From NCBI RefSeq assembly GCF_000760695.4, contig NZ_JHEG04000001.1, positions 2,697,192-2,761,191 of the forward strand: a stretch of DNA of 64,000 nt. Reading direction: 5' to 3'. Positions 28,734 to 37,294 of this stretch are shown piece by piece. The notes beneath the pieces were generated by a model. The model was not told the origin of the DNA, searched no databases, and worked only from the letters and a program-made list of their open reading frames with translations. Numbering within the stretch: the stretch's first letter is position 1; each line of letters opens with the position of its first letter. Source of the stretch: Tolypothrix bouteillei VB521301. Lineage in GTDB: Bacteria; Cyanobacteriota; Cyanobacteriia; Cyanobacteriales; Nostocaceae. The translations under genes and the position numbers were made by a program.

Positions 28734-29936
28734 GTGTCAAAGAAATCTTTGGCAAATTTGTCCGCAGCAGACTTGTCCGGTAAACGCGCCCTAGTGCGAG
28801 TTGACTTTAACGTACCTCTAGATGATGCCGGTAACATCACAGATGATACGCGCATTCGGGCAGCTCTACCAACCATTCAGGATTTGACACAGAAGGGAGC
28901 TAAGGTAATTCTAACAAGTCATTTTGGACGACCAAAGGGTGTCGATGATAAACTTCGCCTAACTCCAGTTGCCAAGCGCCTCTCTGAGTTATTGGGGCAA
29001 GAAGTTGTAAAAACCGATGACTCCATCGGCGATGATGTTACCGCTAAGGTCGCAGCATTGCAAAACGGTCAAGTTCTCTTACTAGAAAACGTCCGTTTTT
29101 ACAAGGAGGAGGAACAAAATGACCCGGAATTTGCCAAAAAATTAGCTGCAAATGCAGATTTGTACGTTAATGATGCTTTTGGTACCGCACACCGCGCCCA
29201 TGCTTCTACTGAAGGTGTTACAAATTACCTATCCCCCTCTGTTGCTGGTTATTTGATTGAAAAAGAATTGCAGTACCTGCAAAATGCGATCGAGAATCCC
29301 CAACGTCCTTTGGTAGCTATTATCGGTGGTTCTAAAGTTTCCAGCAAGATTGGTGTAATTGAAGCCCTCTTGGAGAAGTGTGACAAGCTGATCCTCGGTG
29401 GTGGTATGATATTCACTTTCTTTAAAGCTCGTGGTTTAAGTGTCGGTAAATCTTTGGTAGAAGAAGACAAGCTAGAACTAGCTAAGTCTTTGGAAGCTAA
29501 GGCAAAGGAAAAGGGCGTAGCTTTCTTGCTTCCTACTGATGTGGTCGTTGCAGATAAATTCGCTGCTGATGCCAACTCACAAACCGTAAGTGTGGAAAAT
29601 ATACCCGATGGTTGGATGGGATTGGATATTGGTCCCGACTCTGTCAAACTCTTCCAAGATGCCCTTGCTGATTGCAAAACGGTCATTTGGAATGGTCCAA
29701 TGGGTGTGTTTGAATTTGATAAGTTTGCTGTTGGTACTGAGGCCGTTGCCCAGACTCTTGCCGAGATCGGTAAAACAGGCGCTATTACCATTATTGGCGG
29801 TGGTGATTCCGTAGCGGCTGTGGAAAAAGTTGGTTTAGCCGACCAAATGAGCCACATCTCCACTGGTGGGGGCGCTAGCTTGGAGTTGCTTGAAGGTAAG
29901 GTACTACCCGGTATCGCTGCCTTAGATGAAGCGTAA
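28734..29936 (+). CDS. pgk: Phosphoglycerate kinase
   Basis: Phosphoglycerate kinase interconverts 1,3-bisphosphoglycerate and 3-phosphoglycerate in glycolysis and the Calvin cycle. The sequence shows RVDFNVPLD, the SHFGRPKG substrate-binding segment, [23 protein letters not shown], the hinge [12 protein letters not shown] and nucleotide-binding [10 protein letters not shown] near the C-terminus. GTG at 28734 is preferred because AGGAGGT lies at 28720-28726, 7 bases upstream, and gives the family length of 400 residues; an in-frame ATG 51 bp earlier would add an unusual leader. Monocistronic; a heptamer-repeat hairpin region follows the stop. Confidence 0.98.
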   Translation: MSKKSLANLSAADLSGKRALVRVDFNVPLDDAGNITDDTRIRAALPTIQDLTQKGAKVILTSHFGRPKGVDDKLRLTPVAKRLSELLGQEVVKTDDSIGDDVTAKVAALQNGQVLLLENVRFYKEEEQNDPEFAKKLAANADLYVNDAFGTAHRAHASTEGVTNYLSPSVAGYLIEKELQYLQNAIENPQRPLVAIIGGSKVSSKIGVIEALLEKCDKLILGGGMIFTFFKARGLSVGKSLVEEDKLELAKSLEAKAKEKGVAFLLPTDVVVADKFAADANSQTVSVENIPDGWMGLDIGPDSVKLFQDALADCKTVIWNGPMGVFEFDKFAVGTEAVAQTLAEIGKTGAITIIGGGDSVAAVEKVGLADQMSHISTGGGASLELLEGKVLPGIAALDEA

Positions 29937-29945
29937 AATGTGATA

Positions 29946-30026
29946 ATGGTTAGTCGTTAGTAGTTAGTGGTTAGTGGATAGTAGAAATACTACTAACTAC
30001 TAACTAGTAACTACTAACTAATAACA
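29946..30026. repeat. Heptamer-type intergenic repeat with inverted arms (TTAGTNG family)
   Basis: Repeated TTAGTAG/TTAGTGG units are followed, after a short loop around GAAATAC, by complementary CTACTAA/CTAACTA units, so the segment can fold into a long imperfect hairpin. Similar elements recur at 34910-34987 and 41540-41612. Placed just after pgk it could also help end transcription. Confidence 0.8.
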
Positions 30027-30033
30027 AAAAATT

Positions 30034-30645
30034 ATGAAATGGCTTGAATGGGCGCAAAAATTGCAAGCGATCGCTCAAATTGGTTTGACCTATTCTCAAA
30101 ATCCTTACGACATCGAACGATTTAAATCAATACAGGTCATTGCAGCTGAAATTGCCGCAACTCATTCAAACGTCGAACATCCCTACATTCTTGATTTATT
30201 TACGCGTGAAGTTGGTTATGCAACTCCCAAGGTTGACGTGCGTGGATCTGTATTTCGCGACAATCAAATATTGTTAGTTAAAGAACGTGAAGACGGTCTT
30301 TGGACATTACCTGGCGGATGGGCTGATGTTGGAGAATCGCCAAGCGAAGCAGTCGTCAAAGAAATTCGTGAAGAATCAGGTTATCTTACCCGTGTTGTTA
30401 AATTGTTAGCCGTTTATGACAGAAACAAACAGGGTCATCCACCGCATCCCTGTTACGTCTACAAGCTATTTTTTCTGTGCGAACTTATCGGCGGTTCTGC
30501 ATTACCAAGTATTGAAACGGAAGCAGTTGATTTTTTCCCGGAAGATGGTATTCCAGAACTTTCTCTTGGGCGCGTCACACCAGCTCAGATCGCTCGACTT
30601 TTTGAACATTACCGCAATCCAAATTTACTTACAGACTTTGATTAG
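30034..30645 (+). CDS. NUDIX hydrolase
   Basis: A 203-residue protein with an N-terminal helical domain of about 60 residues (Nudix_N-like, beginning MKWLEWAQKLQAIAQ) followed by a NUDIX fold. The Nudix box is complete: GGWADVGESPSEAVVKEIRE then ESG, matching GX5EX7REUXEEXGU with the metal-binding glutamates. Enzymes of this architecture hydrolyse nucleoside-diphosphate derivatives such as ADP-ribose or modified nucleotides; the substrate cannot be told from sequence. It lies 97 bp after pgk across a repeat, so it is probably separately transcribed. Confidence 0.92.
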   Translation: MKWLEWAQKLQAIAQIGLTYSQNPYDIERFKSIQVIAAEIAATHSNVEHPYILDLFTREVGYATPKVDVRGSVFRDNQILLVKEREDGLWTLPGGWADVGESPSEAVVKEIREESGYLTRVVKLLAVYDRNKQGHPPHPCYVYKLFFLCELIGGSALPSIETEAVDFFPEDGIPELSLGRVTPAQIARLFEHYRNPNLLTDFD

Positions 30646-30955
30646 CTCGGTTACGTAAGAGGAGTCACTCACAAGTTCCTCACATTTTTCCTTTAGCTTA
30701 AAAACTGAACAGCACCAAACTAAGCAAAAGTACTTAAAGTAGGTCGGCAAGAAAAAAACCAGCTTGTGTAAAAAAATTCAATCTTCGAGATTCCGTTCTC
30801 GATCGTGGTTTATTGCTAAAGCGCAACCGCGAACCAGTCACGATTGTTTATCACGGCTGACCTTAAACAACTTTTGCATGGCTTTTTTATAATTTCAGGC
30901 TCATTTTAAAAGGGTTGACTTACGCAGCTAAAGGAAAAATGAAGGAGACAGGATT
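30646..30955. other. Intergenic region, possible gene remnant
   Basis: No intact gene. A short plus-strand frame (about 30738-30860) ends LLLKRNREPVTIVYHG before a stop and looks like the C-terminal end of a protein, but no start or family can be assigned. The last 20 bases hold the ribosome-binding site (GAAGGAG) of the following gene. Confidence 0.35.
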
Positions 30956-31720
30956 ATGAAAATCTATCACTTAAAAACATTTCAAGATTATGAAAACCAT
31001 ATCATTAACACTTTAAGCCCAAAAGGCTTCCTCTTTATTACAAATTCGACAACTGAACGAGATAAAATTCTCATAAAACAACTAGTGAATGAAGAGACGC
31101 CAAACAATTTAGGAGCTTGGTTTTCTCATGCGATCGCAACCCTACATTGTCCTCAAGAAACACTCAGTTTAGCTCAGGTTTTTCCCGAAAACGGGAATAC
31201 TTGTCCCGTTTTATCAGAAGCTGAAATTATGTGTTTCTTTCAACAGCTACAAGCTAACTTCTCCCTAAGTGCAATTAAATTTAACAACACGTGGCTCAGC
31301 TATATATCCTGGTTAAATTGCGATCTGTTAACTGCAGATGAATTAATTCTTAAAGTTCAACAATTTGTAGCAGCAGCACAAACATTAAAGTACATTGCAG
31401 AAAGACAGACAACATCCTGGCTGGGAATCAACCACAGCAACGAAGAATATTTAATATTTAGTAGCTTATGCCTTGTCTTCAACGATCCGGGTCATTTTAA
31501 AGCAATCTCACCCGTTGTTGAGTCTATTAAATTTGGTAATAACTCTCTTCCAGAGTTTTTACTCTCTGGTTTAAAATTCTTGTTGACAAATATTTATAAA
31601 GGTTCACTATTCTTTGATAAAGTAGTCTATAGTTCGTTTGATAATCATATCGCTAGCTCTCAATTCATTCGAGGTGCAGGGCATTTTGGATGTTCTCTTG
31701 ATGAACTTGTTCTAAAATAG
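30956..31720 (+). CDS. Hypothetical protein, 254 residues
   Basis: I do not recognise this protein. It has no signal peptide and no clear transmembrane segment; the composition is that of a soluble globular protein with hydrophobic and aromatic patches (for example FLFITNSTTERDKI, TWLSYISWLNCDLL, FLLSGLKFLLTNIYKGS). The start is well supported by GAAGGAG 8-10 bases upstream. It is flanked by a gap holding a possible remnant on the left and by a broken speE fragment on the right, so this stretch looks like an accessory insertion zone. No catalytic motif can be pointed to. Confidence 0.7.
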   Translation: MKIYHLKTFQDYENHIINTLSPKGFLFITNSTTERDKILIKQLVNEETPNNLGAWFSHAIATLHCPQETLSLAQVFPENGNTCPVLSEAEIMCFFQQLQANFSLSAIKFNNTWLSYISWLNCDLLTADELILKVQQFVAAAQTLKYIAERQTTSWLGINHSNEEYLIFSSLCLVFNDPGHFKAISPVVESIKFGNNSLPEFLLSGLKFLLTNIYKGSLFFDKVVYSSFDNHIASSQFIRGAGHFGCSLDELVLK

Positions 31721-31744
31721 CACTTGCAGCTTATCAGCTTTTTC

Positions 31745-32008
31745 TCAAGCAGAGCCTGGGAATACCTTCACCAGAAGACTCGTAGAGGTATAGCTACTGT
31801 ATGACTGAACGTTGGGAAAAACCTCTTTCAAAGTCTGCACTAGGCGGGCGTGGAGGGTTAATTCACCTGGCGACACCGGACCTGCTTGAATAACAAAAAA
31901 TCCTTTAGGGGAGAGTACCCGACGGACTTTCTCAAAGTATTCCTTGGTAAACAGTGGAAATGAAGGACCGCTCATCCAAAAATCTGCACCCACACTGCTA
32001 CCTGACAT
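31745..32008 (-). pseudogene. Spermidine synthase (SpeE) internal fragment
   Basis: The 87-residue frame matches only the middle-to-late part of a spermidine/polyamine aminopropyltransferase: LFTKEYFEKVRRVLSPKGFFV, VIQAGPVSPGEL and TLKEVFPNVQSYSSY. A complete SpeE is about 280-300 residues and carries a SAM-binding GGGDG motif and a catalytic Asp segment; these are absent, as is the usual C-terminal end. The fragment begins immediately after a TTATCAG repeat tract, with no Shine-Dalgarno at normal spacing. It lies just downstream of speD on the same strand, the common order in cyanobacteria, so this is probably a deletion relic of a speD-speE operon. Confidence 0.75.
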
Positions 32009-32027
32009 ACAATAACCCTCTCTACTC

Positions 32028-32110
32028 CTTGATAGTTATCGGTCATCAGTTATCAGTTATCAGTGAAGACTGTGTACTGTTTACTGATAACGGTGTACTA
32101 TTTACTGATA
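32028..32110. repeat. TTATCAG/CAGTTA-type short repeats
   Basis: Tandem TCAGTTA units followed by the related ACTGATAAC/TTTACTGAT inverted units separate speD from the speE fragment. The same unit recurs at 43716-43790. Confidence 0.7.
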
Positions 32111-32113
32111 TGC

Positions 32114-32554
32114 CTAACACTCGGCAACTTGAAGAACCAAACTCTCCTCAAGTCGTTTTTGAATTTCAGGCGATAACTTCCCTCTGGGAAGCGTTAAGAG
32201 GGTATGACTGCTAGCTTGGAAAGCTTGCACTAAGTATTTGCAAGCTTTCTCCGGTTCGGCATATTCGCCGCAGGTAAAAATATCCACAGCTATATAGCCA
32301 TATTCCGGCCAAGTATGTATTGAGATGTGAGACTCAGCTAAAAGTGCTAGACCAGTGACTCCATAAGGCTCGAAATGGTGAGTCACCTCAGAAAGCAAAG
32401 TAGACTTTGCCACTTTAGCTGCTTCCTCAAGAGCCTGTTTAATAAAAACAGGATTGTTAAGTAGGTGTGTTGGACAGTCATAAAGCTCTAAAATGCAGTG
32501 TCTGCCAACTGGAACCAAAGGTGTGTCCCCCACCGGGTAAGATTGCATTTCCAA
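32114..32554 (-). CDS. speD: S-adenosylmethionine decarboxylase proenzyme
   Basis: A 146-residue prokaryotic class 1B AdoMet decarboxylase that produces the aminopropyl donor for spermidine. It shows the processing site AESHISIHTWPEYGY; self-cleavage before the Ser generates the pyruvoyl cofactor. AVDIFTCGE follows with the conserved Cys, and the N-terminal GRHCILELYDC is typical. Length is slightly above the usual 120-130 residues because of a C-terminal tail. The aminopropyltransferase expected next to it is only a fragment here, so the enzyme's partner must be encoded elsewhere if the pathway works. Confidence 0.96.
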   Translation of the reverse strand: MEMQSYPVGDTPLVPVGRHCILELYDCPTHLLNNPVFIKQALEEAAKVAKSTLLSEVTHHFEPYGVTGLALLAESHISIHTWPEYGYIAVDIFTCGEYAEPEKACKYLVQAFQASSHTLLTLPRGKLSPEIQKRLEESLVLQVAEC

Positions 32555-32740
32555 TTTTTAACCCTTAAAACACAGAAGACTACAAAAAATGAACCCCTGG
32601 CATTAAATACACACTTCGCTACTTTCAAGTTAGCTATTGTACTTAAGAGGCTGCTGTGCAGTTATGCACAGAACGGCCATTGTGGCATACTTAAAGTAAT
32701 TTTGTGTATAGTTATTTGTTATAAAATTTTATTTTGGGAT

Positions 32741-34900
32741 TTATATATTTGATTCATCAGGTGCGGGTGTAGGTGTCTCTATGGGTGTAGGTGTTTCTGT
32801 AGGTGTCTCTATAGGTGTAGGTGTTTCTGTAGGTGTCTCTATGGGTGTAGGTGTTTCTGTAGGTGTAGGTGTTTCTGTGGGCGTTGGAGTTGGAGGTGGG
32901 ATGGGATCTTCTGTAGTTGCAGTAATGGTTAGAGCGTAATCTAAAGCGTCTCTTGAGGCTGTAGAGACAACAACAAATTCATAAAATCCGCTTTCGGTAA
33001 GTTTGAGAGATAAATTCCGTTTTTGTGAATCTTCTAAAATTTTCAGTTTGCCACTAGGTGAGTAGACAGAAAGCAAAATTTTGAGACTTGCGCTCAGTCT
33101 GACTTCCATCAGCTGCTCTTTCCGAAGGTCGGCTATAAAAACTTGACCTTCACCCGGTTTTAAAGTTCCCTTGCGTGTGGTACTTGTAGCTCCTGTTTCA
33201 AATGAAATTTTTCTGAAAGCACTTCCTGCGAGGATAGCGTTGAGTTTATCAGTTACAAATCCATGCCATACTTGCCCAATCGGTTGATTAATAAAATTCT
33301 TACCCCGTTGTTGTGGAAAGTACTTAAAGAAAACAGCATCTCCCAAATCAAATAAAGAACGGCTGCCAACATTAACTTTATTGACTTCCACTTTCCAGCG
33401 ATCGCGATCGGCGGAGGTAAAACTACCCAACTGTCTGCGAGAACCAGAACTCAAGACAGAGATTTTGGATAGAGTGTCATCAGCAATTGCGTCCCAATCT
33501 GCTCTTAATTGTAAATCATTAGGAGAATCTGTCAGAGCGCGGTTGCGTAAATTCGGGTTTTTTTCCCAAAACAATTGATTGACAACATCATTTAAAAATT
33601 TGACATCGATCCCCAACTGTTGTCGGCGTTCCTCAAGTCTTGCTTTACGCTGTCGTTCTTCTGGGGGTAACTTGGGGTCGTTTGATGACAAAATTTCATC
33701 GGAAGAAGAGTTGATTAACTGAGTAACTCCCCAAAAACCTACACCAGCAGTAATGGTTAATACTGCTGCTATGACTATTATTTTCGCTGGCGTCCACCAG
33801 CTGGTGGAGGGAGAGGGAGATAAAGGAAGAGGGGGAGAGGGGGAGATAGGGGGAGGGGGAGAGGGTGGGGATGGCGGAGATACGGCTAGGGTTTGTTCCG
33901 TGCGTTGTGGTGGTATTGGTAGGGGAGGAGGTGGTGGCGCAACAACTGGGATTGGGTTAAGTGCTTGAAGGACTTGAGTTGCACTTTGGAAACGGAGTCC
34001 TGGTGTTGGTGACAGCATTTTATCCAAAATCATCCCAAAAGAAGGGGTGATGTTCGCGAACAACCGCCACTGCCAAGTTAGACTTTGTGTATCAATTAAT
34101 TCTTGTGGTTGTTTGCCTGTTAGTAAAACGAGAATTGTTGCTGCTAAAGCGTACAAATCGCTGTGAGGTTCAACTAAACCTGTCTGCATCTGTTCTGGAG
34201 GCGAATACCCAGCTTTACCCAGAAGCGTGGGAGGGACAGGGGATACTACAGCACCTGATTGATAATACTGTGATTCAACAGTTGCAGCCACTTGTTTGAC
34301 ACCACCAAAGTCAATTAAAACTGGCAATTGGTCAATCTGGCGCAGCATTAAATTATCAGGAGAAATATCGCGGTGAATAACTCCTATAGAATGAATGTAT
34401 TGTAGAACTGGCAAAATTTGCTCTAACAGCAAACGCGTTTCTGCTTCTGAAAATCCCACCCCTTGTTGTTTTTTAGCTTCTAATAGAGAGCTATAAGTTA
34501 GCCCTTCTACGTAATCTTGTACGAGAAATAAATATTCTTTACCGTGTATTTTATTGCGGAATAATTCTCGAAACCGGGGTATCTGCGGATGTTGTAACTT
34601 ATAGAGAACAGTAGCTTCCCGTTGAAAGAGTTCTTCCGCTTTTTGTAAAACATATGGTGTTTGAACTTGAGGCGAAAATTCTTTTAAAACACAAAGCTCA
34701 TTAAAACGATTACTGTCCTCAGCTAAATACGTGCGCCCAAATCCTCCTTTACCAATTTGACGCACGATAAGATATCGATCGCCCAAAGTCTGTCCCGGTT
34801 GAATACCAGCAAAATTTCCCTGGCTATCCAATTTTTCGCCGCAATGAAGACAAAAGCGGCTAGCTATGGGATTTTCATGTCCTTTGGAGCAATAAACCAT
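32741..34900 (-). CDS. Membrane-anchored Ser/Thr protein kinase with zinc ribbon and PT-rich tail
   Basis: A 719-residue Hanks-type kinase. N-terminal zinc ribbon (CSKGH...FCLHCGEKL), kinase domain about 40-305 with GKGGFGRTYLAED, VLKEF lysine, HRDISPDNLML and DFGGVKQ, then a Pro-rich linker. One transmembrane segment follows near 375-395 (KIIVIAAVLTITAGVGFWGV). The extracytoplasmic part has an approximately 130-residue domain shared with the neighbouring kinase (RRQQLGI...NRALTDSP), a beta-rich domain resembling bacterial pre-peptidase C-terminal domains, and a tail of TPTPIETPTE-type repeats. The tail is encoded by a minisatellite and may vary in length between strains. Substrate unknown. 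Confidence 0.92.
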   Translation of the reverse strand: MVYCSKGHENPIASRFCLHCGEKLDSQGNFAGIQPGQTLGDRYLIVRQIGKGGFGRTYLAEDSNRFNELCVLKEFSPQVQTPYVLQKAEELFQREATVLYKLQHPQIPRFRELFRNKIHGKEYLFLVQDYVEGLTYSSLLEAKKQQGVGFSEAETRLLLEQILPVLQYIHSIGVIHRDISPDNLMLRQIDQLPVLIDFGGVKQVAATVESQYYQSGAVVSPVPPTLLGKAGYSPPEQMQTGLVEPHSDLYALAATILVLLTGKQPQELIDTQSLTWQWRLFANITPSFGMILDKMLSPTPGLRFQSATQVLQALNPIPVVAPPPPPLPIPPQRTEQTLAVSPPSPPSPPPPISPSPPLPLSPSPSTSWWTPAKIIVIAAVLTITAGVGFWGVTQLINSSSDEILSSNDPKLPPEERQRKARLEERRQQLGIDVKFLNDVVNQLFWEKNPNLRNRALTDSPNDLQLRADWDAIADDTLSKISVLSSGSRRQLGSFTSADRDRWKVEVNKVNVGSRSLFDLGDAVFFKYFPQQRGKNFINQPIGQVWHGFVTDKLNAILAGSAFRKISFETGATSTTRKGTLKPGEGQVFIADLRKEQLMEVRLSASLKILLSVYSPSGKLKILEDSQKRNLSLKLTESGFYEFVVVSTASRDALDYALTITATTEDPIPPPTPTPTETPTPTETPTPIETPTETPTPIETPTETPTPIETPTPAPDESNI
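32755..32890. repeat. Minisatellite encoding the kinase Pro-Thr tail
   Basis: GGTGTAGGTGTTTCT and GTAGGTGTCTCTATGG alternate several times within the coding sequence, giving repeated Pro-Thr-Glu/Ile units at the C-terminus of the kinase. Confidence 0.85.
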
Positions 34901-34909
34901 AATAACGTT

Positions 34910-34987
34910 GGTGGTTAGTTGTTAGCGATTAGTTGTCAGTGGTTAGTAGAGGGAAACCACTAACGAGTAACAACTAACCACTAACCT
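34910..34987. repeat. TTAGTNG-type hairpin repeat between kinase genes
   Basis: GGTTAGTTGTTAGCGATTAG and following units pair with CACTAACGAGTAACAACTAA after a short loop near GAGGGAAA. Same family as the element after pgk. Confidence 0.75.
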
Positions 34988-34990
34988 CTC

Positions 34991-36694
34991 TTAGTTTGCA
35001 GATTCTAGTTTACTCACTCTATCCGCAGCTATGGCATACCAAATTTGACCGTATGTTTGAGTTTCAAGTTTCTCCTGACCCCGGCGCAACCCTGGAAATA
35101 ATCTATCAAACTTTTTATTTGTGTCTGTGGTTAGTTGTTCGATACTGTAGTCTCCTAATTGTCCTGATTCTGCTTGTCTCCTCCAATTTTGATAATCTGT
35201 ACCGGTGTACTTTCCTAGTTTGTTTCTAGCGCTGGTGCTTAGTTCTGCCCTTTCTAACTTATCTAGCAAGTCTTCGGCAATACGATACCAGTTATTTCTT
35301 AAAGCAGCGTCTTCTGGCTGGTTTGTCAGAGCACGTCCTCGTGCTTCAGGGTGTTTGGTATAAAAAATTTTATCTATTGTTGGTGTAAAATAGGCGTCTG
35401 AAATTCCAAGCTGTTGGCGACGACTCACGATCGCGTTTATCCGATTTCCTTCGTTGTTACTTGAGGGATTGCTAGCTGGTTTGGAACCATCTGGTAATTT
35501 TGGTAAAGAAATGCTTGGTATAGTAATAGATGATACCGCAGCAATCACCGCATTGACGAGCGCCCAAGTTCCCGCAAATGTTAAAAGAACAACACTTGTC
35601 CCTACAAGGCTGATAGCAAAGGGGCGAAGCCAAGCAGGTAAAGGAAGTGTTTGGGCAATTGCTTGAGTTCTGTTATGAAAGTTAGTAACAAGAGTCCTGA
35701 TGGGTTTTCGTCCCGGCGCAACAACCATTGTTTTGATTTTGGTCGTTTGATGGGTGCTTGTTGGTTTGGCTGGAGCGTAGAGTTGTAGGTTCTTCAGAAC
35801 TTCATCCGCTTTTTGGTAGCGATCGCTCGGTTTGTAGGCTAGCATTATTTTTAACACTGCTTCTAGTTTGGGACTGACTTGAATGTCTGTTCCCCAACGC
35901 CAATTCCCTTCATAAGTATCGTAAAGTTGCTGCGGTTCTTTTCCTGTTAATAATACGAGAGCAGTCACCGCTAATGAGTATAAGTCACTACAAGGAAATG
36001 CTTTACCTTGACGTAACTGTTCTTCTGGCGCATATCCTTTTTTCCCTAAAATAGTGTGATTACCACTGAGTTGAGTAAACCAAAAACCTTTAGACGCTGG
36101 TAATTGTTTGACACCACCAAAATCAATCAGCACTGGCATGCGATCGGTACGCCGTAAAATCAAATTATCAGGAGAGATATCTCGGTGAATCACATTGCGA
36201 GAATGAATGTAAGATAGTACAGGTAGCAGTTGTTGCAGCAGTTTGACGACTTCTTCTTCACTAAAGCTTTGCCCCTGTTCGTTACGCTCTTGTAAGAGAT
36301 CCCAATAATTGTCACCTTCTACATAATCTTGCACTAGCAAGAAAAAATCTTTGTTACCCAACTTTACTTGTAGCGATTCGTGAAAACGTGGAATCTGGGG
36401 ATGCTGTAGTTGTTTCAAAACACTCGCTTCTCTTTCAAAAAGCTCTTTTGCTTTCTGTAAATCTTGCTTTTCTTCAACTTGAGGAGCAAATTCCTTCAGC
36501 ACGCACTGTTGTGGAGACTGCTTTAAATCCTCAGCTACATAGGTACGCCCAAAACCACCCTGCCCTAAATGACGTATAATTCGATATCGATTGTCCACAA
36601 CCTGCTCTGGTGCAAGAGGCAATGGTTCTCCGCACTGGGTGCAAAAGCGGTTTCCCTCTTTATTGGCGTGATTTTTGCTGCAATAGACGTGCAT
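34991..36694 (-). CDS. Membrane-anchored Ser/Thr protein kinase with zinc ribbon
   Basis: A 567-residue paralogue of the adjacent kinase. Zinc ribbon (CSKNHANKEGNRFCTQCGE), kinase domain about 35-300 (GQGGFGRTYVAED, VLKEF, HRDISPDNLIL, DFGGVKQ, activation segment ending GYAPEEQLRQG), linker, a transmembrane segment near 365-395, and the same approximately 130-residue C-terminal domain (RRQQLGISDAYF, GRALTNQPED). It lacks the PPC-like domain and repeat tail of its neighbour. Because it is upstream of the other kinase on the same strand with a repeat between, the pair probably arose by tandem duplication followed by extension of the downstream copy. Confidence 0.93.
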   Translation of the reverse strand: MHVYCSKNHANKEGNRFCTQCGEPLPLAPEQVVDNRYRIIRHLGQGGFGRTYVAEDLKQSPQQCVLKEFAPQVEEKQDLQKAKELFEREASVLKQLQHPQIPRFHESLQVKLGNKDFFLLVQDYVEGDNYWDLLQERNEQGQSFSEEEVVKLLQQLLPVLSYIHSRNVIHRDISPDNLILRRTDRMPVLIDFGGVKQLPASKGFWFTQLSGNHTILGKKGYAPEEQLRQGKAFPCSDLYSLAVTALVLLTGKEPQQLYDTYEGNWRWGTDIQVSPKLEAVLKIMLAYKPSDRYQKADEVLKNLQLYAPAKPTSTHQTTKIKTMVVAPGRKPIRTLVTNFHNRTQAIAQTLPLPAWLRPFAISLVGTSVVLLTFAGTWALVNAVIAAVSSITIPSISLPKLPDGSKPASNPSSNNEGNRINAIVSRRQQLGISDAYFTPTIDKIFYTKHPEARGRALTNQPEDAALRNNWYRIAEDLLDKLERAELSTSARNKLGKYTGTDYQNWRRQAESGQLGDYSIEQLTTDTNKKFDRLFPGLRRGQEKLETQTYGQIWYAIAADRVSKLESAN

Positions 36695-36786
36695 GGTGCT
36701 GAAGGATGAATCAAAGATTTTTATGAATGGCTACAAGGCGGTTAGCTCCATTTACGCATATTATTCCCTTCTCGCCTCAAGTTTAC

Positions 36787-36972
36787 CTATCTGTAATGAA
36801 CCGCAAAGACGAGCCAGTGCGTTGCAGGGGTTTCCCCCGTTATTCGCCTACCGCCTCCGCACTTAAGAACTGTAAACCTTGTTGTGCAAATACGCTCGAG
36901 AGAGTGGCAATACTCACACAGATAATTTGCTCGTCTTCGCACAAACTCTCTGCTAACATCATCAACGGTCAT
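36787..36972 (-). pseudogene. HNH endonuclease, truncated
   Basis: The frame starts like cyanobacterial HNH endonucleases (VRRRANYLCEYCHSLERICT then RFTV), with the first zinc Cys pair present, but loses similarity exactly where the DH.IP catalytic His segment should follow. From there the translation comes from a palindromic GC-rich element (GGGGTTTCCCCC, around 36810-36870). The remaining length is 61 residues against about 130-170 for the family. It overlaps the preceding small gene by 4 bp, as in intact versions of this gene pair. Probably non-functional. Confidence 0.65.
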
Positions 36973-37202
36973 CCCTGAGCTACCAACATCGCATTTATAT
37001 GAGTGAAAATCCTGTCCCTCTCTCCAATTTCCTCAAGTTCAATGACTTCTTCAGGAGTCAGTAAATCAGCTTTTTTACGTTCTAAAAGTTTTTCCATCCG
37101 TGCTTGCAGTTCATCATTAAATGTAAAGATGTGGAAGTTATCCACCTTTTCCACTTGGATACTGCTAGGTAAGAGTGAGGGTCTGGAGATAACGGTTGTC
37201 AT
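36969..37202 (-). CDS. Small conserved protein upstream of HNH gene
   Basis: A 77-residue acidic helical protein (DNFHIFTFNDELQARMEKLL, then ADLLTPEEVIELEEI and DRIFTHINAMLVAQG). I recall this type as a frequent partner of small HNH nuclease genes in cyanobacteria; an antitoxin- or immunity-like role is plausible but unproven. ATG at 37202 is preferred over upstream starts because the extra N-terminal residues in the longer frame are unlike the rest of the protein. Its HNH partner is broken here. Confidence 0.65.
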   Translation of the reverse strand: MTTVISRPSLLPSSIQVEKVDNFHIFTFNDELQARMEKLLERKKADLLTPEEVIELEEIGERDRIFTHINAMLVAQG

Positions 37203-37294
37203 ACAAAATGCGACTAAATTTGCGAAATGTGCTTCTATTGTAATGGTTGAACCATTCAATCTGTAGCTATACAAAAACCGGGGGAGTGTTGGAA

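Noticed and set aside
28225..28794. Plus-strand frame of 189 codons over the uspA-like gene and pgk start
   Set aside because: It is antisense to a clear UspA protein and runs out of phase into pgk; composition is Ser/Thr-rich shadow sequence.
29249..29863. Minus-strand frame of 204 codons inside pgk
   Set aside because: Antisense shadow of a highly conserved gene.
29946..30026. Possible CRISPR array in the heptamer repeats
   Set aside because: Units are 7 bases with no unique spacers of constant length, no leader and no cas genes; they are short tandem repeats with inverted arms.
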